Assembly: GCA_900544405.1 (NCBI GenBank)
Contig: UQVA01000029.1
Span: 1-22,637 of the forward strand
Reading direction: 5' to 3'
DNA: 22,637 nucleotides
Origin: an uncultured Eubacteriales bacterium
GTDB taxonomy: Bacteria > Bacillota > Clostridia > Oscillospirales > Oscillospiraceae
In this document: in pieces, positions 14,435 through 20,695 of the stretch
How the letters are laid out: each line of letters begins with the position of its first letter
Numbering within the stretch: position 1 is the stretch's first letter
Notes under the pieces: generated by a model
The model's input: only the letters and a program-made list of their open reading frames with translations
What the model was told of the DNA's origin: nothing
Databases searched by the model: none
Position numbers and translations under genes: made by a program

Positions 14435-14773
14435 ATGGATTGTCTGTTCTGCAAGATCATTGCCGGGGAAATCCCCTCCAACAAGGTATATGAGGACGAC
14501 CTGGTGTACGCCTTCCGGGACATCGCCCCCCAGGCTCCTACCCACATTCTCGTGATCCCCAAGGAACATTTGTCCGGGGTTTCCGATATTACCCCGGAGA
14601 ATAGCGCCGTTGTGGCCCACATTTTTGAGGTCATCCCCGCCATCGCCAAGGCCGAGGGCCTGACCAACGGCTACCGGGTGGTGTCCAACTGCGGCCCCGA
14701 CGCCTGCCAGAGCGTGCCGCACCTGCATTTCCACATCCTGGGCGGGCGCAAGCTGGGCGAAACCATGGCTTGA
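14435..14773 (+). CDS. hinT: HIT-family (histidine triad) nucleotide-binding protein
   Basis: The 112-residue product is a full-length HINT-type nucleotide hydrolase/transferase, which usually cleaves AMP from lysine or other amine phosphoramidates. The histidine triad is VPHLHFHIL, with His96, His98 and His100. Cys3 and Cys6 (CLFCKI), together with His45, are the zinc-binding positions found in many family members. THILVIPKEHLSGVSDI near 36-52 is a conserved nucleotide-contact stretch. The ATG at 14435 follows AGGAGG at 14421-14426. No clear promoter was found in the repeat region upstream. The TGA stop lies inside the -35 element of the thiT promoter, so the two transcription units abut. 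Confidence 0.92.
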   Translation: MDCLFCKIIAGEIPSNKVYEDDLVYAFRDIAPQAPTHILVIPKEHLSGVSDITPENSAVVAHIFEVIPAIAKAEGLTNGYRVVSNCGPDACQSVPHLHFHILGGRKLGETMA

Positions 14774-14797
14774 CTTTCCGGGAGAATATGCTAAAAT
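14770..14797 (+). promoter_or_regulatory. Promoter of the TPP riboswitch-thiT unit
   Basis: TTGACT (14770-14775), a 16-nt spacer and TAAAAT (14792-14797) predict a start near 14804, just before the riboswitch. The -35 overlaps the stop codon of the HIT gene. Confidence 0.7.
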
Positions 14798-14816
14798 AGC
14801 ACCGAATCGCATAACT

Positions 14817-14911
14817 GATCTTCGGGGGGCCGGGAATCGCCGGCTGAGATCGAGCGTCCGCCGCTCCGACCCGTGAACCTGATCCGGTCAGCACCGGCGT
14901 AGGAAAAGATG
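14817..14911 (+). ncRNA. TPP riboswitch (THI element)
   Basis: The conserved thi-box parts are in order: CGGGGGGCC on the 5' side, CTGAGA at 14844-14849, ACCCGTGAACCTGATC from 14869, then CCGGTCAGCACCGG and GTAGGAA. The outer stem can form between ATCTT (14818-14822) and AAGAT (14906-14910). It binds thiamine pyrophosphate and lies 79 nt before thiT, a thiamine transporter, which fits its known role. A terminator directly downstream provides the switch. Confidence 0.96.
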
Positions 14912-14928
14912 CTCGTGGGATACTGGTC

Positions 14929-14974
14929 ATATCGCATTGCGGCACCTTTTGGAGCAGCAATGCGGTATTTTTTT
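14929..14974 (+). terminator. Riboswitch-controlled terminator ahead of thiT
   Basis: ATATCGCATTGC (14929-14940) pairs with GCAATGCGGTAT (14957-14968) over 12 bp including one G-T pair, then seven T residues (14968-14974). It stands between the TPP aptamer and the thiT ribosome site, so TPP binding is expected to cause premature termination. I could not resolve the competing antiterminator by eye. Confidence 0.88.
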
Positions 14975-14989
14975 CAGGAGGTTTGCAAA

Positions 14990-15613
14990 ATGGCAAATCA
15001 AAACAAAAAGACCTCTCTGTACGTTCTGGCAGAGAGCGCCATCATGGTAGCGCTGGCAACGGTGCTGAGCATGGTGAAGGTCTACGAGGCCCCCTACGGC
15101 GGCTCCGTGACCCTGTTGAGCATGGCCCCCATCATCATTCTGAGTATGCGCCGGGGCGTTAAGACCGGCCTGCTGGCGGGCTTTGTGTACTCCGTCATCC
15201 AGCTGCTGCTGGGCCTGAACAACGTGGCCTGGGTGCCCACGCCCATGGGCATCGTGCTGTGCTGCCTGCTGGATTACATCCTGCCCTTCACCCTGCTGGG
15301 CCTGGGCGGCTGCTTCCGCAAGGTCCACTTCTCCAAGAACGACACCACCAATCTGATCGTGGCGGCCCTGCTGGGGACCCTGCTGGTGACGCTGCTGCGC
15401 TTCGCCTGCCATATCGTTTCCGGTGCCGTGATCTGGTATGCGCTGGACCTGGAGTGGTATGCGGACGATCCCACCCACATCGTCCACAAATACGGTGCAT
15501 GGATGTTCTCCGTCATTTATAATGGGACCTTCATGCTGCCGGAGATCGTGGAGACGGTCATCGGCGTGCCCCTGCTGACCAAGGCCCTGAGCAAGGTCAA
15601 CATGAAGCACTGA
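14990..15613 (+). CDS. thiT: Energy-coupled thiamine transporter ThiT (ECF S component)
   Basis: The 207-residue product is an integral membrane thiamine-binding subunit that works with a shared ECF A/A'/T module encoded elsewhere. The sequence is mostly hydrophobic with about six spans, for example LYVLAESAIMVALATVLSMV near 10-29 and GLLAGFVYSVIQLLLGL near 57-73. SLSM-type, PLMY-free N terminus and LDYILPFTLLGLGG near 90-103 agree with the ThiT/YuaJ family. The start is ATG 14990 with AGGAGGT at 14976-14982. The frame is open back to 14909, but that part contains the riboswitch terminator. Upstream TPP control strongly supports thiamine as the substrate. Confidence 0.95.
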   Translation: MANQNKKTSLYVLAESAIMVALATVLSMVKVYEAPYGGSVTLLSMAPIIILSMRRGVKTGLLAGFVYSVIQLLLGLNNVAWVPTPMGIVLCCLLDYILPFTLLGLGGCFRKVHFSKNDTTNLIVAALLGTLLVTLLRFACHIVSGAVIWYALDLEWYADDPTHIVHKYGAWMFSVIYNGTFMLPEIVETVIGVPLLTKALSKVNMKH

Positions 15614-15637
15614 GCGAATTTCATAGCCAAAATGACG

Positions 15638-15675
15638 CCCCCGGCGGGAGATTTTCTCCCGCCGGGGGATTTTCT
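15638..15675. terminator. Bidirectional terminator between thiT and the XRE-TPR gene
   Basis: CCCCCGGCGGGAGA (15638-15651) pairs perfectly with TCTCCCGCCGGGGG (15655-15668) around a TTT loop. ATTTTCT follows on the plus strand; on the minus strand the stem is followed by CGTCATTTT. It sits between the converging stop codons at 15613 and 15674. Confidence 0.8.
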
Positions 15676-16432
15676 ATCTCTGCGCCACGGCGCAGCGGTA
15701 AGCGTTCTGGAAATCCCCGGTTTCCCGGTAACAGGTCTCCAGCCGGGGCAGGGTCTCCGTGTCCTCCCCCAGGGGCCGCAGGACCTCCAACGCCTCCGCC
15801 GGATTCTGTTCGGCCAGATACACATCGCACCGCAGCAGCCGCCATTTCCGGCTCCGCCGGTCGTCCAGGCAGTCCAGCCAGGCCCCGGCCAGGGCCGTTT
15901 TCCCGGAGCGTAGGGCCAGTTCCGCCCGCAGCAGCAGGTCCTCCTCCGGAGGGACCTCCGGGGCGGGGGCCGCCGGGTCCGCACGGCACAGGCCCATTTG
16001 CCGCCGCCGCTCGGTTTCCGGCTGCCAGTAGGCGCTTTCCAACTGACCGCACCGCTCCAGCAGATCCCGGGCGTAGGGGAGCCGCTGCTCCCGCAGAGCC
16101 TGCTCCCCCGCCAGCAGGAACCCCAATTTTTGTAAAAATGCCCCCTCCGGGGTGGTCGTATCCGTATCGGACAGGGCATCCAGCATTCCCAGGCCGTTCC
16201 CTTCGGCGTAGGCCAGCCGGGCGGCGTGGAGGGAGTCGCTGTCCGTGTCCAGAAAATAGCCCAGGGGCTTCCCCAGCCGATCGGCCAGATACCGCAGGGT
16301 GTCCATGGATGGCCGGGCGGATCCGTTTTCGATTTGCGAGAGCATATTCCGGGTGATGCGCTCCCCACAGACCTGCCGCTGGGACAGGCCCGCTTCCAGC
16401 CGGACGTTTTTCAGCTTTTTTCCAAGGTCCAT
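15674..16432 (-). CDS. XRE-family transcriptional regulator with TPR-like C-terminal region
   Basis: The 252-residue product has an N-terminal HTH_3 domain (residues 5-62): LKNVRLEAGLSQRQVCGERI, then RNMLSQIENGSARPSMDTL and LADRLGKPLGYFLD. The rest is helical and rich in Ala, Leu and Arg with TPR-like segments (ARLAYAEGNGLGMLDAL, LLRAELALRSGKTALAGAWL, CDVYLAEQNPAEALEVL). This design resembles XRE regulators whose TPR part senses a peptide or protein partner, but no small peptide gene is evident beside it. The ATG at 16432 has AGGAGG 7 nt upstream and a good promoter. It diverges from hrcA. The target genes are unknown. Confidence 0.85.
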   Translation of the reverse strand: MDLGKKLKNVRLEAGLSQRQVCGERITRNMLSQIENGSARPSMDTLRYLADRLGKPLGYFLDTDSDSLHAARLAYAEGNGLGMLDALSDTDTTTPEGAFLQKLGFLLAGEQALREQRLPYARDLLERCGQLESAYWQPETERRRQMGLCRADPAAPAPEVPPEEDLLLRAELALRSGKTALAGAWLDCLDDRRSRKWRLLRCDVYLAEQNPAEALEVLRPLGEDTETLPRLETCYRETGDFQNAYRCAVAQR

Positions 16433-16450
16433 GGCGCCGCCTCCTGAAAA

Positions 16451-16475
16451 AAGGGTAAATTTGATTTCCCCCTTA
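16451..16475. promoter_or_regulatory. Imperfect palindrome at the start of the XRE-TPR transcript
   Basis: AAGGGTAAAT-TTG-ATTTCCCCCTT is a near-palindrome (10 against 11 nt arms) overlapping the predicted transcription start downstream of the minus-strand -10. Its place suits an autoregulatory operator; this is inference. Confidence 0.35.
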
Positions 16476-16503
16476 GTATATCAGGCCCAAAAGAGGATTG
16501 CAA
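16475..16503 (-). promoter_or_regulatory. Sigma-A promoter of the XRE-TPR gene
   Basis: On the minus strand, TTGCAA (16503-16498), a 17-nt spacer ending TGA and TATACT (16480-16475) form a good promoter with an extended -10. It predicts transcription from about 16468. Confidence 0.75.
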
Positions 16504-16539
16504 GGGCCAGGAATTCAAAAAATATTTATAATTCCGCCC

Positions 16540-16568
16540 TTGACAATGGGGAGAAGTGGTTGTATAGT
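16540..16568 (+). promoter_or_regulatory. Sigma-A promoter of the hrcA-dnaK operon
   Basis: TTGACA (16540-16545), a 17-nt spacer and TATAGT (16563-16568). The expected start near 16575 falls in the CIRCE operator, the standard arrangement for HrcA repression. Confidence 0.9.
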
Positions 16569-16572
16569 ATGT

Positions 16573-16599
16573 TTAGCACTCAGGAAGAGCGAGTGCTAA
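16573..16599. promoter_or_regulatory. CIRCE operator (HrcA binding site)
   Basis: TTAGCACTC (16573-16581), a 9-nt spacer and GAGTGCTAA (16591-16599) match the CIRCE consensus perfectly. It overlaps the predicted transcription start and so should allow HrcA to repress the whole operon. Confidence 0.97.
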
Positions 16600-16629
16600 A
16601 AGAACTTCATCCGAAAGGAGCGCATGGAA

Positions 16630-17709
16630 ATGGAACTGACCGACCGAAAAAAGAAGGTTCTGCGAAGCGTTGTCGATCTTTACATCCGCACCGCCGAGCC
16701 CGTAGGTTCCAAAGCCATCACCGCTCTGCCGGATATGAATTATTCTTCGGCCACCATCCGCAACGAAATGGCGGACCTGACCGCCATGGGCTATCTGGAG
16801 CAGCCCCACACCAGCGCCGGACGGATCCCGTCCCCCGCAGGCTACCGGCTGTATGTGGATGAGCTCATGAGTGATTACCGGCTGAGTATGGATGAAACAC
16901 GGTCTATCAACGCCGCCATCGAGGACAAAATGCAGCGGGTGGACAAAATGATGGAAAAGGTCGCTTCCCTGGTATCCCAGGCCACCGACCTTCCCGCCAT
17001 CTCCGTGGCCTCCCGGGAACAGGGCGTCACGGTGAAGCATTTCGACCTGCTTTCCGCCGGCTCCGGCAGCTTCATTCTGGTGCTGCTCCTGAGCACCGAG
17101 GAAGTGGTCAACAAGCTCATCAAGCTGCCCATTCCGGTGACGGACGGGGACCTGAAGCTCCTGAGCGCCGTGCTGAACGCCGCCATGGCGGACCTGCCGC
17201 CGGAGGAGTTCACCGGAGCGCTGATGGATAAGCTGATGCGCTCGGCAGGCGGGGCTTCCAGTCTGGTGCCGGTGATCTTCGAGTTCACCGCCGACGCCCT
17301 TCGCCGTCACGCCAACGCCAATATGGCCGTGGCGGGACAATTAAAAATTCTTGGCCAGCCGGAATACAAGGATGTGGACAAGGCCCAGCGGCTTCTGACC
17401 TCTCTGGACGAGGAAGCCCTCAGCCAGCTGCCCGCCGTCATGCAGAATGCCAACGGCACGAAGGTGCTGGTGGGACCGGAAAACGTGGCCCAGGAATTGA
17501 AGGACACCAGTGTGGTGGTCACAAAGTTCGACATCGGCGAGGGGATGCAGGGCATGATCGGTGTGGTGGGTCCCACCCGTATGGATTACGCCAAGATCAC
17601 CGCCCGGCTCAGTTACTTCGCAGAAAGCCTTTCCAAGGCCTTCACAAAGCCGGAGCAGACCCAACCCCAGCTTCCCGCCGGGGAAAATAAAAAGGATACG
17701 GAGGCATAA
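16630..17709 (+). CDS. hrcA: Heat-inducible transcriptional repressor HrcA
   Basis: The product, 359 residues from ATG 16630, represses class I heat-shock genes by binding CIRCE, which lies just upstream. The N-terminal winged helix shows ELTDRKKKVLRSVVDLYIRT, GSKAI and SSATIRNEMADLTAMGYLEQ, followed by HTSAGRIPS, all family signatures. A central GAF-like region and a C-terminal segment (VVTKFDIGEGMQGMIGVVGP, then MDYAKITARLSYFAESLS) complete the family pattern. An ATG at 16624 is also possible, but AAAGGAG (16614-16620) is only 3 nt from it and 9 nt from 16630, and starting at MELT fits the family. The last 20 residues are a charged tail. grpE starts 3 bp after the stop. Confidence 0.96.
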   Translation: MELTDRKKKVLRSVVDLYIRTAEPVGSKAITALPDMNYSSATIRNEMADLTAMGYLEQPHTSAGRIPSPAGYRLYVDELMSDYRLSMDETRSINAAIEDKMQRVDKMMEKVASLVSQATDLPAISVASREQGVTVKHFDLLSAGSGSFILVLLLSTEEVVNKLIKLPIPVTDGDLKLLSAVLNAAMADLPPEEFTGALMDKLMRSAGGASSLVPVIFEFTADALRRHANANMAVAGQLKILGQPEYKDVDKAQRLLTSLDEEALSQLPAVMQNANGTKVLVGPENVAQELKDTSVVVTKFDIGEGMQGMIGVVGPTRMDYAKITARLSYFAESLSKAFTKPEQTQPQLPAGENKKDTEA

Positions 17710-17712
17710 GCC

Positions 17713-18237
17713 GTGGCAAAGAAGGACAAAGAAGTCAAAGAGCAGCAGCCGGAGGCCGAGAAGGTCGAGGGACCAGCTGTTCAGGAGCCGGAAAAAGCTC
17801 CGGAGACCAATCCTTTCGAGGAAAAGTACAACGCCGAGCATGACAGCTATCTGCGCCTGGCGGCGGATTACGACAATTATCGCAAGCGCACCGCCAAGGA
17901 AAAGGAGCAGAGCTACTCCAACGGCAAGGCCGATACGATCCTGAAGCTGCTGCCCATTTACGACAATCTGGAACGGGCAATGAATCAGGATACGGAGGAC
18001 GCCGCCTATAAGAAGGGCGTGGAGATGACCATGACCGAGCTGGTGAAAATTTTCACCGGGCTGGGCGTGGAGATCTTCGGGGAGGCCGGAGAGCATTTCG
18101 ATCCGAGCCTGCACAATGCCGTCATGCACACCGAGGACGACCGGGTGGGCGAAAGCACCATCACCCAGGTGTTCCAGAAGGGCTTCAAGCTGGGCGAGAA
18201 GATCGTCCGGTTCGCAATGGTCCAGGTGGCGAATTAA
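17713..18237 (+). CDS. grpE: Nucleotide exchange factor GrpE
   Basis: The 174-residue product speeds ADP release from DnaK. It has an acidic, disordered-looking N terminus (residues 1-40), a long coiled coil (YLRLAADYDNYRKRTAKEKEQ near 55-75) and the C-terminal beta domain (FDPSLHNAVMHTEDD, ending FKLGEKIVRFAMVQVAN). The start is GTG 17713 with GGAGG at 17700-17704. It follows hrcA by 3 bp, the classic operon order. A repeat-filled gap of 191 bp separates it from dnaK. Confidence 0.95.
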   Translation: MAKKDKEVKEQQPEAEKVEGPAVQEPEKAPETNPFEEKYNAEHDSYLRLAADYDNYRKRTAKEKEQSYSNGKADTILKLLPIYDNLERAMNQDTEDAAYKKGVEMTMTELVKIFTGLGVEIFGEAGEHFDPSLHNAVMHTEDDRVGESTITQVFQKGFKLGEKIVRFAMVQVAN

Positions 18238-18245
18238 TAGGCGCG

Positions 18246-18362
18246 AGCCTAAGGCTTCCCCTGGAGGGAAAGGCTTTGGACGGTGCAAACTGTCAGCCCC
18301 TGCCGCCCCTCATCCGTCTCGGCGAACGCCGAGCCACCTTCCCATGCGGGGAAGGCTTCCCT
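18246..18362. repeat. Family A repeat with extended tail between grpE and dnaK (reverse copy)
   Basis: AAGGCTTCCCCTGGAGGGAA is followed by GACGGTGCAAACTGTCAGCC, CGCCCCTCATCCGTC, the hairpin CTCGGCGAACGCCGAG and CCACCTTCCC...GGGGAAGG. The order is nearly the same as at 14167-14250. It fills most of the gap between two operon genes; no CIRCE or convincing promoter lies in 18238-18413. Confidence 0.8.
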
Positions 18363-18428
18363 CAGAAGGATGGGGGCAAAAACAAAATACAGTAAATTCT
18401 TTCATCCATATATAGGAGGACAAACATT

Positions 18429-20252
18429 ATGAGCAAGATTATTGGTATTGACCTTGGTACAACCAATTCCTGTGTTGCCGTGCTGGAAGGCGGCGAACCC
18501 GTCGTCATCCCCAACGCCGAAGGCAACCGTACCACCCCGTCCGTGGTGGCATTCTCCAAGACCGGCGAGCGTATGGTCGGTCAGGTGGCAAAGCGTCAGG
18601 CCGTCACCAACGCCGACCGGACCGTTTCTTCCATCAAGCGTCACATGGGCGAGGATTACCACGTTTCCATTGACGGTAAGAACTACACCCCTCAGGAGAT
18701 CAGCGCCATGATCCTTCAGAAGCTGAAGGCCGACGCCGAGGCTTATCTGGGCCAGACCGTTTCCGAGGCGGTCATCACCGTCCCCGCTTACTTCTCCGAC
18801 TCTCAGCGGCAGGCCACCAAGGATGCCGGTAAGATCGCCGGTCTGGACGTGAAGCGGATCATCAACGAGCCTACCGCTGCTGCTCTGGCCTATGGCCTGG
18901 ACAAGGAAAGCGAGCAGAAGATCATGGTTTACGACCTGGGCGGCGGTACCTTTGATGTGTCCATTCTGGACATCGGCGACGGCATCATCGAGGTGCTGGC
19001 TACCGCCGGTGATACCCATCTGGGCGGCGACGACTTCGATCAGCGCATCATGGACTACCTGGTCTCCGAGTTCAAGAAGGCCGAGGGCATCGACCTGAGC
19101 GGCGACCGTGTGGCCATGCAGCGTCTGAAGGAGGCTGCCGAGAAGGCCAAGATCGAGCTGTCCGGCATGACCACCACCAACATCAACCTGCCTTATATCA
19201 CCGCCGACGCCACCGGCCCCAAGCATCTGGACGTGACGCTGAGCCGTGCAAAGTTCAATGAGCTGACCGCCGATCTGGTGGAGCGGACCATGAAGCCTGT
19301 CCGTCAGGCTATGTCCGACGCCGGGTTGAAGGCTTCCGACCTGCATAAGGTTCTGCTGGTGGGTGGTTCCACCCGTATCCCTGCCGTGCAGGAGGCCGTG
19401 AAGAACATCACCGGCAACGAGGGCTTCAAGGGCATCAACCCCGACGAGTGCGTGGCCGTGGGCGCTGCCATCCAGGGCGGCGTGCTGACCGGCGACGTAA
19501 AGGACGTGGTCCTGCTGGACGTGACCCCGCTGTCTCTGGGCATTGAGACCATGGGCGGCGTGTTCACCCGTCTCATCGACCGGAACACCACCATTCCTAC
19601 CCGCAAGAGCCAGATCTTCTCCACCGCTGCCGACGGTCAGACCTCCGTGGAGGTTCACGTCCTGCAGGGTGAGCGGGAAATGGCCGCTTACAACAAGACC
19701 CTGGGCCGCTTCCAGCTGACCGGCATTGCTCCGGCTCCCCGCGGCGTGCCGCAGATCGAAGTTACCTTTGATATTGATGCCAACGGCATCGTGAAGGTCT
19801 CCGCCAAGGACCTGGGTACCGGCAAGGAGCAGCAGATCTCCATCACCGCTTCCACCAACCTGTCCAAGGAGGACATCGACAAGGCCGTCCATGAGGCCGA
19901 GCAGTATGCCGCCGAGGACAAGGCCCGGAAGGAAGAAGTGGATACCCACAACACCGCCGACCAGATGGTCTACCAGACCGAAAAGACCCTGGGCGAGCTG
20001 GGCGACAAGATCGACGCCAGCGAGAAGGCTTCCATCCAGAGCGCCGTTGACAAGCTGAAGGAACTGAACAAGGGCAACGACGTGGCTGCCATCAAGGCCG
20101 CTACCGAGGAGGTCCAGAAGGCCTTCTACGCCGTCAGCGAGAAGCTCTATAAGAATGCAGCGCCTCAGGACGGCCAGCCCACCGGCGGCCAGGGCGGTAA
20201 TAAGCCCGGCGATGACGGTGTGGTGGATGCCGATTACGAGACGGTCGACTAA
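18429..20252 (+). CDS. dnaK: Molecular chaperone DnaK (Hsp70)
   Basis: The 607-residue product is a complete Hsp70. The nucleotide-binding domain shows GIDLGTTNSCVAVLEGG (from residue 6), IINEPTAAALAYGLDK near 140-155, VYDLGGGTFDVSIL near 166-179 and LLVGGSTRIPAVQEAVK near 309-325. The substrate-binding domain starts near 365 (LLDVTPLSLGIETMGG), followed by the helical lid and a Gly-rich tail ending DADYETVD. At 607 residues it is shorter than the E. coli protein, as usual in Firmicutes. AGGAGG (18414-18419) lies 9 nt before the ATG. Expression should come from the CIRCE-controlled promoter at 16540, through the repeat in the upstream gap. Confidence 0.98.
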   Translation: MSKIIGIDLGTTNSCVAVLEGGEPVVIPNAEGNRTTPSVVAFSKTGERMVGQVAKRQAVTNADRTVSSIKRHMGEDYHVSIDGKNYTPQEISAMILQKLKADAEAYLGQTVSEAVITVPAYFSDSQRQATKDAGKIAGLDVKRIINEPTAAALAYGLDKESEQKIMVYDLGGGTFDVSILDIGDGIIEVLATAGDTHLGGDDFDQRIMDYLVSEFKKAEGIDLSGDRVAMQRLKEAAEKAKIELSGMTTTNINLPYITADATGPKHLDVTLSRAKFNELTADLVERTMKPVRQAMSDAGLKASDLHKVLLVGGSTRIPAVQEAVKNITGNEGFKGINPDECVAVGAAIQGGVLTGDVKDVVLLDVTPLSLGIETMGGVFTRLIDRNTTIPTRKSQIFSTAADGQTSVEVHVLQGEREMAAYNKTLGRFQLTGIAPAPRGVPQIEVTFDIDANGIVKVSAKDLGTGKEQQISITASTNLSKEDIDKAVHEAEQYAAEDKARKEEVDTHNTADQMVYQTEKTLGELGDKIDASEKASIQSAVDKLKELNKGNDVAAIKAATEEVQKAFYAVSEKLYKNAAPQDGQPTGGQGGNKPGDDGVVDADYETVD

Positions 20253-20263
20253 TCAAACACCCG

Positions 20264-20289
20264 GAGGGGCAGTCCTTCGACTGCCCCTC
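20264..20289 (+). other. Strong hairpin after dnaK
   Basis: GAGGGGCAGTC (20264-20274), a CTTC tetraloop and GACTGCCCCTC (20279-20289) form an 11-bp perfect stem 11 nt past the dnaK stop. There is no T run after it, so it is a poor intrinsic terminator and might instead shield the dnaK mRNA 3' end. Confidence 0.6.
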
Positions 20290-20332
20290 TCTACGTGTAT
20301 ATAGGAGAAAGCAAAATTCCCCGGCGAGGCTT

Positions 20333-20394
20333 TGTAGGGGCGGCGGCATGCCCCGATGCGCCAGTTGCCGACATTTGAGCGGCAAAAATCGACG
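20333..20394. repeat. Family B repeat between dnaK and dnaJ
   Basis: TGTAGGGGCGGCGGCATGCC opens the module and TTGAGCGGCAAAAATCGACG closes it. Only the middle (GATGCGCCAGTTGCCGAC) departs from the other copies. Confidence 0.75.
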
Positions 20395-20419
20395 CTGGAC
20401 CCACCGGGACTGAGAAAAA

Positions 20420-20560
20420 GCCTTCCCCTGGAGGGGAAGGTGGCCCGAAGGGCCGGATGAGGTCGAAGGTAACAGCGTCGTACCGACTCATGGTGATCAT
20501 CGATCGCTTCGACCTCATCAGTCAGCCCTTGCGGGCTGACAGCTTCTCCTCCAGGAGAAG
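20420..20560. repeat. Long inverted-repeat element (two family A arms) between dnaK and dnaJ
   Basis: The left arm is an A module (CCTTCCCCTGGAGGGGAAGG, hairpin GGCCCGAAGGGCC). The right arm is a reverse, diverged A module (AGCCCTTGCGGGCT hairpin, then CTTCTCCTCCAGGAGAAG). The inner ends, GATGAGGTCGAAG (20456-20468) and CTTCGACCTCATC (20507-20519), pair perfectly over 13 bp around a 38-nt centre. The whole has the form of a MITE-like palindrome about 140 bp long. Confidence 0.65.
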
Positions 20561-20564
20561 CCTT

Positions 20565-20634
20565 TCGCCCCGCCATTCCTGCGTATGGAATTCGAGCGGG
20601 CGGGGCATGCCCACGCCCCTACAAAGCTCCGCCG
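20565..20634. repeat. Family E/B segment upstream of dnaJ
   Basis: TTCGCCCCGCCATTCCTGCG, then TATGGAATTCGAGCGGGCGG and GGCATGCCCACGCCCCTACA. It matches 231-296 in order and content. Together with 20333-20560 it makes the 443-bp dnaK-dnaJ gap almost wholly repeat. Confidence 0.65.
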
Positions 20635-20672
20635 GGGATCTCCGCAAAAGTCCCTCCGGGGCGACCCATCCA

Positions 20673-20689
20673 CTCTTTTCAAGAGGTGA
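20673..20689 (+). promoter_or_regulatory. Hairpin covering the dnaJ ribosome binding site
   Basis: CTCTT (20673-20677) can pair with AAGAG (20681-20685) around a TTC loop, covering most of the Shine-Dalgarno AAGAGGTGA (20681-20689). The stem is short and could act as a simple temperature-sensitive gate; this is inference. Confidence 0.35.
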
Positions 20690-20695
20690 ACAACT

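Noticed and set aside
14909..14989. Upstream extension of thiT
   Set aside because: The extra codons cover the riboswitch terminator, and the AGGAGGT site fits ATG 14990.
18363..18428. A separate dnaK promoter
   Set aside because: TACAGT and TATATA occur, but no -35 at suitable distance was found and there is no CIRCE.
18402..19949. 515-codon open frame on the minus strand opposite dnaK
   Set aside because: Long antisense frames opposite dnaK are a known codon-bias artefact; no motif or ribosome site supports it.
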